From: CS4-C045 sp964347545
GTDB taxonomy: Bacteria; Planctomycetota; Planctomycetia; Pirellulales; UBA7805
Direction of reading: 5' to 3'
Length of the DNA stretch: 6,270 nucleotides
Assembly (NCBI GenBank): GCA_964347545.1
Contig: CAYFZZ010000200.1
Coordinates: forward strand, 1-6,270
Below are positions 1-6,141 of the stretch, one piece after another. The notes under the pieces were generated by a model. The model saw only the letters and a list, made by a program, of their open reading frames with translations. It did no database searches and was not told the DNA's origin. A program made the position numbers and the translations under genes. Positions within the stretch are counted from its first letter, which is position 1. Every line of letters begins with the position of its first letter.

Positions 1-168
1 CAGCAGGTGACCCGCATCCCCAACAATACCGTCGACCTGGACGCCGCCACCGGCAAAAAGGTGTTGAAGCTGATGGAACTGCTGGACGATCACGACGACA
101 TCCAGAACGTCGCGGCCAACTTCAACATCCCCGAAGAGGCGATGGCCGAGATCGGCGGCGACGAGTAG
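1..168 (+). CDS. YebC/PmpR (TACO1-like) family protein, C-terminal end only
   Basis: Frame 1 is open from the first base to a TAG at 166-168 and gives 55 residues; the 5' part lies outside the window. The visible protein reads RIPNNTVDLDAATGKKVLKL, then MELLDDHDDIQNVAANFNIP, and ends in acidic EIGGDE. An IPxxxVxLD stretch, then a K-x-L-x-L helix, a D-D-x-Q-N-V strand and an N-F tail is the characteristic last domain of YebC/PmpR proteins, which are usually about 240-250 aa. Members were long annotated as transcriptional regulators (PmpR); more recent work links bacterial YebC and mitochondrial TACO1 to translation of proline-rich stretches at the ribosome. The gene converges on the efflux operon and has no evident functional tie to it. 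The family call rests on this C-terminal domain alone. Confidence 0.85.
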   Translation, partial: QQVTRIPNNTVDLDAATGKKVLKLMELLDDHDDIQNVAANFNIPEEAMAEIGGDE

Positions 169-322
169 AGGGTGGGCTGCGTCCGGACGGGATTCCCTGG
201 TGCCGGAACGCACGAGGGACGTTCCCATCCCCGCTGGGCGACGCCAGCTGGAGAAAGCGGGCTCAGCGGGTCGAGACGGTCGGCGGGGTCGGGTATCGCC
301 TTGGCGAACCGTCCCCCCACCG
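169..322. other. Convergent intergenic gap with GC-rich hairpins, possible transcription end region
   Basis: This gap separates the stop of the YebC-family gene from the stop of the minus-strand permease gene. I see no convincing gene in it. It holds several short inverted repeats: GGAACG (205-210) with CGTTCC (220-225) around a 9-nt loop, and GCTGG (233-237) with CCAGC (244-248) around a 6-nt loop. An alternative stem pairs GCGTCCGG (179-186) with CCGGAACGC (203-211), with one bulged base. None is followed by a T-run on either strand, so these are not textbook intrinsic terminators. They could still help end or protect the two converging transcripts. Confidence 0.3.
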
Positions 323-3300
323 CTAGGTGCTGTACTCCAGCGATTCCCGCTCGGCGGCCAGGGGGCCCCCCCGCGTGGCAGGCCGCGGCTGGCCAGCGGG
401 CCGCGTGTCGCGATCCTCCTCCCCGGGCGGCTGGTAAGGAACCGCACTGTAGTACACGCGGTAGAAGACCGGGACTAGGATCAATACCAGGGCGGTGGCC
501 AAGGCCAGGCCAAAGGCCAGGCTGGTCGCCATGGGGATCAGGATCTGAGCCTGGAAGGAGGTCTCGACCAGGATCGGCAACAGCCCGGCGATCGTCGTCA
601 GGGAGGTCAGCAATACGGGACGGAAACGGCGGCGGCCGGCATCCACCAGAGCTTCCTGGATCGGCATTCCCCCGCGGACGCGACGGTTGATGAAGTCGAT
701 CAACACAATCGAGTCGTTGATCACCACGCCGGTCAGCGCCACCAGGCCAAAGAAGCTGAACAAGGTCACCGGCAATCCCATCACCCAATGGCCGATCACC
801 GCCCCGATTAACCCGAAGGGGATGATGATCATCACCAGCAGCGGCTGGAGGTACGAGCGGAATTCGAGGACCAACAGGAAGAACATGGCGACCAGAGCGA
901 TCGCGGAACCGACCAGCAAGCTGCCCAGGGATTCGCGGGTCTGCTCTTTCTGGCCCTCCCAGCGGACCCGCACGCCGGGGTGTTCGGACAACAGCGTGGG
1001 CACGAAATCGCGCTGCAAGGACGCCACCACCTCGCTGGCATTTCCCTGGGACTCGTCAACGTCGGCGCTGATCGTAATCGATCGCATCTGATCAACCCGG
1101 TTGATCTCGGAATAACCCCGCTGGACCTCGATCTCGGCCAGCTCGGTCACCGGCCGCTCCTCACCATCGTTAGCCCGAATCCGAATGTCACGAAAATCGG
1201 CCAGCGAGCGGCGATCTTCGGGCGGATAGCGGACCATCAGCTTGACTTCATGCCGGTCCCGCTGCAGCCGCATGACCTCCACGCCGTAATACGCTCCCCG
1301 GATCGTCTCAGCCAGATCCGCCGTGCTGATCCCCATCGCCTTGGCCCGCTCCTTCACGCGGATCCGCAATTCCCACTTGCCCGGTTTGGAGTCGTCGCGG
1401 ACGTCAAACACGCCCGGATACGTGGCCAGCTTCGTCTTACACTGCTCGACAAACTCCTCCAGCTCGGCAACCTGTTCGGCCGGGGCCAGGGCTTTGAATT
1501 CGATGGGGGTCCCCGCGGGGCCGAAGTGGGGCGCATCAAAAATGATGCTCTCCACCCCCGGAATCTCCCCCACTTCCTGCCGCCATTCGGCCAGAATCTT
1601 CTGGCTGGTGACGTTCCGCTGGCTGGTGTCGACCAGTTCCACGTCCAGCGATCCCACGTGGCTGCCGCTGCCCAGCCCCCCGCGAACGGGGTCGGCCGAG
1701 CCCAGTTGTTGGCCGACCGACCGCTGGATCAGTCTCACCACCGGTCCCCCGCGGGCCTGGTACGTCTCGTTCACCCGCCATAAGGCATCGGCGATTTGCA
1801 GCGTGGCGCGATCGGTGGCGTCCGCCGGCGTGCCGTCGGGGAACGCCAGTTTGACCTCCAAGTTGTTCGAATCCAGCTTGGGAAAGATGATATAGGGTAC
1901 GAACCCGCCGCGAATGATGCCGACGGTAATCAGCAGCCCGGCGACCGCGGAGGCGATGACCGTCAGCGGATTCTGCAGGGACCACCGCAGCGAGGGGACG
2001 TACGACTGGTTGATCAGCCTTTCCAGCACGGCGGTCGACCAGCGATTGACCACGTTGAACAGTCGGACCAGGAAATGGAACGGTGCCAACACGAATCCCA
2101 GGATGCGAAACACGAGGTTGTCGCGATGAGCCAGATGGCAGGGGAGGATGAAGGTGCTTTCCAGGAGGGAGATGACCAGCATGGCGATTACGGCGAAGGG
2201 CATCACGGCAATGAATTTTCCCATGATGCCCGCCACGAACAGCATCGGGCAAAACGCGATGATCGTGGTGGTCACCGAGGCGATCACCGAGGGAATCACC
2301 TCCACGGTGCCGTCCACCGCCGCCTGGATGTAGCCTTTGCCCATTTGGCGATGAGCGTAGACGTTTTCGCCCACGACAATCGCGTCGTCGACGATGATCC
2401 CCAGGGCCATGAGGAAGGCGAACATGCTGAGCATGTTCAGGGTCTGGCCGGTGGCAAACAGGCCCACCCCCGCGCCCAGCATGGCCACCGGAATGCCCAG
2501 GGACACCCAAAAGGCGAGCCGCAATTCCAGGAACACGGCCAGCACCAGGAAGACGAGGATCAGGCCCATGATGCCATTCTGGATCAGCATCTCCAAGCGA
2601 TCCCTCACGTCGACCGAACGGTCGCCCCAGGTCACCAGCTGGTAGCCGCCCGGCATGTGGGCCGCGGCCACGTACGCGCGGACCTCGGCCGTCATCGCCA
2701 GGATGTCCTCGCTGGTCGTGCGATCGACCGACAAGACGAGCCCCGGACGCTGGTCGATCTCGCAAATTGCCGTCGTGTCGATGAACTCGTCCCGGACCGT
2801 TCCCAAATCTCCCACGGTCAGCACCTCGCCGCCGGGATCGGTGACCAGGGGCAGCTGAGCGATTTCCGTGCCGGTCAGCCATTTGTTCTTGCCCCGCAGG
2901 AGGACTTCTTCGCCGCGCGAGCGGAGCGTGCCGCCAGGCATTTCCAGGTTTTCGCGGCGGACGATGTCCGCGACCTGCTGCAGCGAGAGCCCGTATTTGC
3001 GCAAGGTGTCTTCGTCGATTTCGATGTCGATCTGGTAGTCGTGCGAACCCTGGACGTTGACTTGGGTCACGGTCTTCAGCTGCAGCAGATCGTCCCGTAC
3101 CCGCTCGGTGATCGCCCGCAATTCCAGTTCGTCGAAGTCGGGACGGTCGGGGGGGGCCAGCACACCTACCTTGATCACGGGATAGCGCATCGTGATCTGC
3201 TGGACTTCCGGATCCTCGGCCAGCTCGGGAAAGCTGGGGATCCGGTCCACCTCCGAGCGGACTTCGGTGACCACCTTTTCCACGTCCTGGATGTCGGCTC

Positions 3301-3589
3301 GCAGTTCCAGCACGACCGAGCCGCTGCCTTCCTTGGCCACGGAGGTCATTTTCTTGATGCCGTCGATTGAGCGGACGGCTTCCTCGATCTTCTGGCAGAT
3401 GCCCTCTTCCACCTCCTCGGGGCTGGCCCCCGGGTAGGGGACGGTGACCAGCACGATTTCCAGGTCAAATTCGGGAAAGATCTCGCGGCGCATGAAGGTG
3501 AAGCTGAGCGTGCCGGTCAGCAGAACCCCGATCATCAGCATGTTCATGGCGGGCGAATTGTCGATCGCCCAGCGGATCAGCGATCTCAT
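323..3589 (-). CDS. RND-superfamily efflux permease (AcrB/MdtB-like inner-membrane pump)
   Basis: This 1088-aa protein has the usual length and fold order of an RND drug/solute exporter: TM1 about 12-32, a large periplasmic porter/docking loop to about 335, TM2-TM6 about 338-482, a second periplasmic loop about 562-885, and TM8-TM12 about 891-1045. The hallmark YPGASPEEVEE lies at 52-62. TM4 reads LGIIVDDAIVVGENV, and D401-D402 match the AcrB D407-D408 proton-relay pair. In TM10 the segment GVVINDSIVLIDF puts Asn958 where AcrB has Lys940, with Asp959 next to it, so the proton network differs from that of classical HAE1 pumps. After TM12 there is a hydrophilic, Pro/Arg-rich cytoplasmic tail of about 40 residues. 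The reading frame stays open upstream to 3991, but I choose ATG at 3589: it follows AAGGAG, overlaps the adaptor's stop, and begins with the expected short N-terminus before TM1; the upstream extension lies inside the adaptor gene. The protein would use proton-motive force to export an unknown substrate as a trimer with the adaptor. Substrate cannot be read from the sequence. Confidence 0.96.
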   Translation of the reverse strand: MRSLIRWAIDNSPAMNMLMIGVLLTGTLSFTFMRREIFPEFDLEIVLVTVPYPGASPEEVEEGICQKIEEAVRSIDGIKKMTSVAKEGSGSVVLELRADIQDVEKVVTEVRSEVDRIPSFPELAEDPEVQQITMRYPVIKVGVLAPPDRPDFDELELRAITERVRDDLLQLKTVTQVNVQGSHDYQIDIEIDEDTLRKYGLSLQQVADIVRRENLEMPGGTLRSRGEEVLLRGKNKWLTGTEIAQLPLVTDPGGEVLTVGDLGTVRDEFIDTTAICEIDQRPGLVLSVDRTTSEDILAMTAEVRAYVAAAHMPGGYQLVTWGDRSVDVRDRLEMLIQNGIMGLILVFLVLAVFLELRLAFWVSLGIPVAMLGAGVGLFATGQTLNMLSMFAFLMALGIIVDDAIVVGENVYAHRQMGKGYIQAAVDGTVEVIPSVIASVTTTIIAFCPMLFVAGIMGKFIAVMPFAVIAMLVISLLESTFILPCHLAHRDNLVFRILGFVLAPFHFLVRLFNVVNRWSTAVLERLINQSYVPSLRWSLQNPLTVIASAVAGLLITVGIIRGGFVPYIIFPKLDSNNLEVKLAFPDGTPADATDRATLQIADALWRVNETYQARGGPVVRLIQRSVGQQLGSADPVRGGLGSGSHVGSLDVELVDTSQRNVTSQKILAEWRQEVGEIPGVESIIFDAPHFGPAGTPIEFKALAPAEQVAELEEFVEQCKTKLATYPGVFDVRDDSKPGKWELRIRVKERAKAMGISTADLAETIRGAYYGVEVMRLQRDRHEVKLMVRYPPEDRRSLADFRDIRIRANDGEERPVTELAEIEVQRGYSEINRVDQMRSITISADVDESQGNASEVVASLQRDFVPTLLSEHPGVRVRWEGQKEQTRESLGSLLVGSAIALVAMFFLLVLEFRSYLQPLLVMIIIPFGLIGAVIGHWVMGLPVTLFSFFGLVALTGVVINDSIVLIDFINRRVRGGMPIQEALVDAGRRRFRPVLLTSLTTIAGLLPILVETSFQAQILIPMATSLAFGLALATALVLILVPVFYRVYYSAVPYQPPGEEDRDTRPAGQPRPATRGGPLAAERESLEYST

Positions 3590-5004
3590 TTTTCCGCTCC
3601 TTCCGGCCGCCCCTCCCCCGCCCCGGCCACCCGCGGTGCCGCCGGGGAGACCCGCACTTCCATCCCCTCGACGACAAACGGCAAGGGGGAAGTGACCACG
3701 GCCGTGCCGGCCGAGACGGTGGCGCCGGTCGGCATCAGAAGGGCCTGGCCATCGACGACCTGGACCACGTTGCCCGGCACGCTGTGCAGCTTCCCATCGC
3801 GAACGACCCACAACTGGTTTCCGGGTCGTACCGCGGCCTCGGGGACGGTGAGCAGGGTTTCGCGGAGGGGGACGTGCAGCCGCACGTTGACGAACATCCC
3901 CCGCATGAGGGCTGGGGGAGCGGCGGCGGGCGCGTCGACGGTCTGACCCACCAGCCGCGCTTGCCGCGGGCGGCGGACCTCGGCCAAACAAGGCACGGTG
4001 CGGGTCGTGGCCTCGATGCCCGCTCCGTCATACCGCGAAAGATGCCCCTCCCAGGCGTACGTTTGTCCCTCAACCGCATAGGTCACGGTAACCGGCAGGT
4101 TCGGCAGCCGGTAGCTCTGCCCCGCATCCCCTTCCGCCGTCGGCCGCGTGACGTTGGCGTGCCGCCAGAACCACTGCAGCTCGTCCATCTGCAAATGAAA
4201 CCGGACCTCGACCCGCGCCACATCCTCCAGCTTGGCCAACATCGTGCCTGGCGTGACGTAGCCATCCTCTTCCACGGCGTCCTGGGTGATCATCCCGTCC
4301 ATGGGCGCCACGATCGTGGTCCGCTGGACCTTTAATTCGGCCATCTCGCGTTCTGCCGCCAGCCGCTTCTTTTCGCTCTCCAGCCGATCCTTGCGGACAT
4401 CCAGCAGGGCCCGCTCTTTCCGTAACTTTCGCAACGCGTTGCGGGTGATCAGTTCGGCGCGCCGCACGGCGTCCAGCTCTTTTTCCGAACCGGCCCGCTT
4501 CTGCACCAAGGTCTCCTCCCGCTTCAGCTCCTTCTGCCGCAACTCCAGCTCTTCCACGGCCAGCTCAATCAACTGGTCCGTATTGACCCGTTCCACCTCC
4601 AGCTCGTCTAAGTTCAGCTCTGCCTGCCGAGCCAGTTGGGCGATCCGGTCGACCTCCAGCTGGTAGTCCCGCGGGTCGATTTGAATCAGGGGGCTGCCCT
4701 TCTGCACATAGCGTCCCGTTTCGCAGGCGGGCCACTTTTTCTGCACCCGCCCCGCCACCTCGGCCGCCAATACCACCTCCCGCGAGGCCACGACCTGGCC
4801 ATCCGTCTCGAAGATCAGGCCCTCCTCGTGGGGCCGAATCTGGACGGTTTCCACCAGGGGGGGAAGCCTCGGCGGCAACGCCGCTTCCGGCTCGACCCCC
4901 ATCTGGCTTAACCACATAAAACCGGCGATGCCGCAGATCAGCACAATCAGCGGCAGCCCGTACTGCGTCAGGCGGGAAGTCGTGTTTTCAGGAAGATTGG
5001 CCAT
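3586..5004 (-). CDS. HlyD/AcrA-family periplasmic adaptor subunit (membrane fusion protein) of the RND pump
   Basis: This 472-aa protein has a short cytoplasmic N-terminus and one hydrophobic anchor at about 16-33 (GLPLIVLICGIAGFMWL) with no lipobox cysteine motif, so it is probably held in the inner membrane by an uncleaved anchor. A split lipoyl domain follows: first half about 68-112 (VVLAAEVAGRV, then a QKGSPLIQID turn), second half about 228-262 (TTIVAPMDGMI, then GTMLAKLED). Between them about 115-225 form a long charged alpha-hairpin rich in E, K, R and L. At the hairpin tip R162, L166 and S173 reproduce the R-x3-L-x6-S signature known from AcrA as the contact with TolC-type channels, and D178 also fits. 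Beta-barrel and membrane-proximal domains fill about 263-450. The C-terminus is Ala/Gly/Glu-rich and overlaps the permease start by 4 bp. The ATG at 5004 is the only plausible start, since the frame closes at a TGA just upstream (5029-5031); no clear Shine-Dalgarno precedes it. Confidence 0.95.
   Translation of the reverse strand: MANLPENTTSRLTQYGLPLIVLICGIAGFMWLSQMGVEPEAALPPRLPPLVETVQIRPHEEGLIFETDGQVVASREVVLAAEVAGRVQKKWPACETGRYVQKGSPLIQIDPRDYQLEVDRIAQLARQAELNLDELEVERVNTDQLIELAVEELELRQKELKREETLVQKRAGSEKELDAVRRAELITRNALRKLRKERALLDVRKDRLESEKKRLAAEREMAELKVQRTTIVAPMDGMITQDAVEEDGYVTPGTMLAKLEDVARVEVRFHLQMDELQWFWRHANVTRPTAEGDAGQSYRLPNLPVTVTYAVEGQTYAWEGHLSRYDGAGIEATTRTVPCLAEVRRPRQARLVGQTVDAPAAAPPALMRGMFVNVRLHVPLRETLLTVPEAAVRPGNQLWVVRDGKLHSVPGNVVQVVDGQALLMPTGATVSAGTAVVTSPLPFVVEGMEVRVSPAAPRVAGAGEGRPEGAEK
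3597..3602 (-). promoter_or_regulatory. Ribosome binding site of the RND permease
   Basis: On the minus strand AAGGAG lies 7 nt before the ATG at 3589, inside the last codons of the adaptor gene. It decides the permease start against the longer open frame running to 3991. Together with the ATGA stop/start overlap it indicates translational coupling, which would keep adaptor and pump amounts matched. Confidence 0.8.
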
Positions 5005-5113
5005 CAGGGGTCGGTGGAGGTTGGGCGTTCATGACCCGCGGCCAGCGTCCACGCCCCTGGGAGGCGGACCCACCAGCAGGCTGCCGGCGGCGGGAGAAAA
5101 ATTGAGCGGATCC
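5005..5113 (-). other. Intercistronic spacer between repressor and adaptor, with a stem-loop
   Basis: The 109-bp spacer is GC-rich and holds no gene. In the mRNA direction 5069-5047 folds into a near-continuous 23-nt hairpin: GTCC pairs with GGAC, then a G-T wobble, a C-G pair, a C-C mismatch and T-G, C-G, C-G pairs close a 3-nt CAG loop. No U-tract follows, so it is not a clear terminator. It could protect the downstream message, or tune adaptor expression relative to the repressor. I see no second promoter that I would defend here. Whether the stem has a function is inference. Confidence 0.3.
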
Positions 5114-5779
5114 TTACGGGCTTTCTCCTATGGGCGTGGACGTGGGTTCGGCCGCAAACAAACCCCGCTGGGCCCCCACGACCGCCAGCATCACGTCGGC
5201 AATGTGCACGGCCAGCTGGTCGGGCTGGTAATGGTCCGCCCATTGCTGGGGCTCGACCAGCATCCGCACGATCTTCTCGTGCACGCGGTAATACACGATC
5301 TGCCCGATGAGGCTGAAACCCAGCTGCTGGACGCGGTGCGGAGGCAAACGGTGGTCCGTCAGTTCGTCGAGGATGCCCAACAACAGCTGGAAGTCGGGAC
5401 GGAAGGCATCCTGGACCAACTCCTCGCACGCCTTCGTCGGCTCCATGATCTCGCGGATCAACAGCCGCAGCTGCCAAGGCGCCCCGTCCGTACCCACAAT
5501 CCGGCGGACCAGCGTCGTGACAAACATCCGCAATTTCTCGGCCGGGGGGGTGTCGGGTGACCAGGCGGGCAGCGGTTGCTGGCGAGCCCTCAGCCGTCGA
5601 GCGTGCTTGACGGCCTCGATGTACAACCGCTCCTTGTCGCCGAAATAGTAGTTGACCGCCGCCAGATTGGCACCGGCCCGCTGACAGATCTCCCGCACCG
5701 TCGCCGCAGTAAAGCCTTTTTCGGCAAAGATTTCCCCCGCAGCATCCAAGAGCCCGTCGCGGATCGTGTCCTTACCCAT
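5114..5779 (-). CDS. TetR/AcrR-family repressor, CecR (YbiH)-like with DUF1956-type C-terminal domain
   Basis: This 221-aa protein starts with a TetR DNA-binding domain: helix 1 about 4-20 (RDGLLDAAGEIFAEKGF), then the helix-turn-helix about 26-46, TVREICQRAGANLAAVNYYF followed by GDKERLY, a near-consensus TetR signature. The ligand/dimer domain about 80-208 resembles the CecR/DUF1956 group: KLRMFVTTLVRRIV, a PWQLRLLIREIMEPT block near 101-115, and a GFSLIGQIVYYRVHEKIV helix at 154-171. A GTG at 5794 could add five residues, but it sits in the GGAGG ribosome binding site, so ATG at 5779 is the better start. The gene is first in the operon, 109 bp ahead of the adaptor and on the same strand. 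It is therefore likely to repress itself and the pump together, with release by a ligand, perhaps a pump substrate. In E. coli, CecR lies next to an adaptor-plus-ABC exporter (ybhGFSR); pairing here is with an RND pump. The inducer is unknown. Confidence 0.93.
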   Translation of the reverse strand: MGKDTIRDGLLDAAGEIFAEKGFTAATVREICQRAGANLAAVNYYFGDKERLYIEAVKHARRLRARQQPLPAWSPDTPPAEKLRMFVTTLVRRIVGTDGAPWQLRLLIREIMEPTKACEELVQDAFRPDFQLLLGILDELTDHRLPPHRVQQLGFSLIGQIVYYRVHEKIVRMLVEPQQWADHYQPDQLAVHIADVMLAVVGAQRGLFAAEPTSTPIGESP

Positions 5780-5787
5780 CTTTCCAG

Positions 5788-5792
5788 CCTCC
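5788..5792 (-). promoter_or_regulatory. Ribosome binding site of the TetR-family gene
   Basis: On the minus strand GGAGG lies 8 nt before the ATG at 5779, ideal spacing. It makes ATG 5779 preferable to the in-frame GTG at 5794, which would overlap the ribosome binding site and lacks one of its own. Confidence 0.75.
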
Positions 5793-5799
5793 ACAGAAC

Positions 5800-5821
5800 A
5801 AACAGATTAAAACGTCTGTTT
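5800..5821. promoter_or_regulatory. Operator-like palindrome at the operon transcription start
   Basis: AAACAGA (5800-5806) and TCTGTTT (5815-5821) form a perfect 7-bp inverted repeat around an 8-bp spacer. A second, smaller palindrome shares the right half: AAAC (5810-5813) and GTTT (5818-5821) around GTCT. A third, GTTT-A-AAAC, covers 5818-5826. The site lies between the predicted -10 box and the repressor's ribosome binding site, over the predicted start of transcription. Binding there would block RNA polymerase, the usual way TetR proteins repress their own operons. Symmetry and position are seen; the identity of the protein bound is inferred. Confidence 0.65.
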
Positions 5822-5827
5822 AAAACA

Positions 5828-5856
5828 AGTGTATTACCGTTTGCCCCTTCTGGCAA
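5828..5856 (-). promoter_or_regulatory. Predicted sigma70-type promoter of the efflux operon
   Basis: On the minus strand TTGCCA (5856-5851) and TACACT (5833-5828) stand 17 bp apart, matching the -35 and -10 consensus at five and four of six positions. Transcription would start near 5821, at the edge of the palindrome. An A8TT tract on the same strand at 5878-5869 falls at about -57 to -48, where a distal UP element would bind the alpha subunit of RNA polymerase. No other promoter in this AT-richer pocket is as good. Confidence 0.5.
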
Positions 5857-5907
5857 GTCGCCGGGGCGAATTTTTTTTCCAGCCGGCGTCGGACGCGAGC
5901 GGCGGCC

Positions 5908-6033
<126 letters not shown>

Positions 6034-6066
6034 TCCATGATGGCAAACCGCCAGCAGCAGAGGGCC

Positions 6067-6141
6067 GGAGTCTGGCTCCTTTTTCGGCCACCGACATCTG
6101 GCCCTCGCGGGGGCTCGCTCCCGAAAAAGGTGCCTGACTCC
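6067..6141. repeat. Long imperfect inverted repeat, REP/MITE-like
   Basis: Arms at 6067-6087 and 6121-6141 are each 21 bp and pair at 19 positions; the two exceptions are T-T mismatches (6073/6135 and 6077/6131). A 33-nt loop lies between (6088-6120) and itself contains a small GC hairpin around CCCTCGCGGG. Both arms read GGAGTC, then a GGC core, then CCTTTTTCGG when taken inward, so the two halves are near copies in opposite orientation. Long arms with a T5 tract and few mismatches suggest a mobile or dispersed palindromic element rather than an operator. A role as a terminator is less likely because the T-runs lie on the inner side of the arms. Copy number elsewhere in the genome cannot be seen here. 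Confidence 0.7.

Noticed and set aside
1536..2882. 448-codon open frame on the minus strand in another phase inside the permease gene
   Set aside because: Its product is a low-complexity Arg/Gly/His/Pro string, and the RND frame here encodes conserved TM2-TM6 and porter sequence. There is no sign of a frameshift in the RND gene.
1796..3370. 524-codon open frame on the plus strand opposite the permease gene
   Set aside because: It is antisense to a clear RND gene, is extremely rich in His, Gln, Asp and Gly, and shows no domain. Long antisense frames are expected in high-GC genes.
3590..3991. N-terminal extension of the permease frame by 134 codons
   Set aside because: The extension is Arg/Pro/Gly-rich, lies inside the adaptor gene in a different frame, and precedes the normal RND N-terminus, which has its own AAGGAG site.
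5004..5477. 157-codon minus-strand frame ending at the adaptor start
   Set aside because: It overlaps the TetR gene in another phase and is a low-complexity Ala/Arg/Gly/Pro string; the stop touching the adaptor ATG is coincidence.
5780..5794. GTG at 5794 as start of the TetR-family gene
   Set aside because: It would sit in the GGAGG ribosome binding site of the ATG at 5779 and has no good site of its own; the five extra residues add nothing to the fold.
6067..6084. Small intrinsic terminator GGAG-loop-CTCC followed by TTTTT on the plus strand
   Set aside because: The stem has only four pairs and no plus-strand gene ends upstream of it in the window; the same bases are better explained as one arm of the long inverted repeat.
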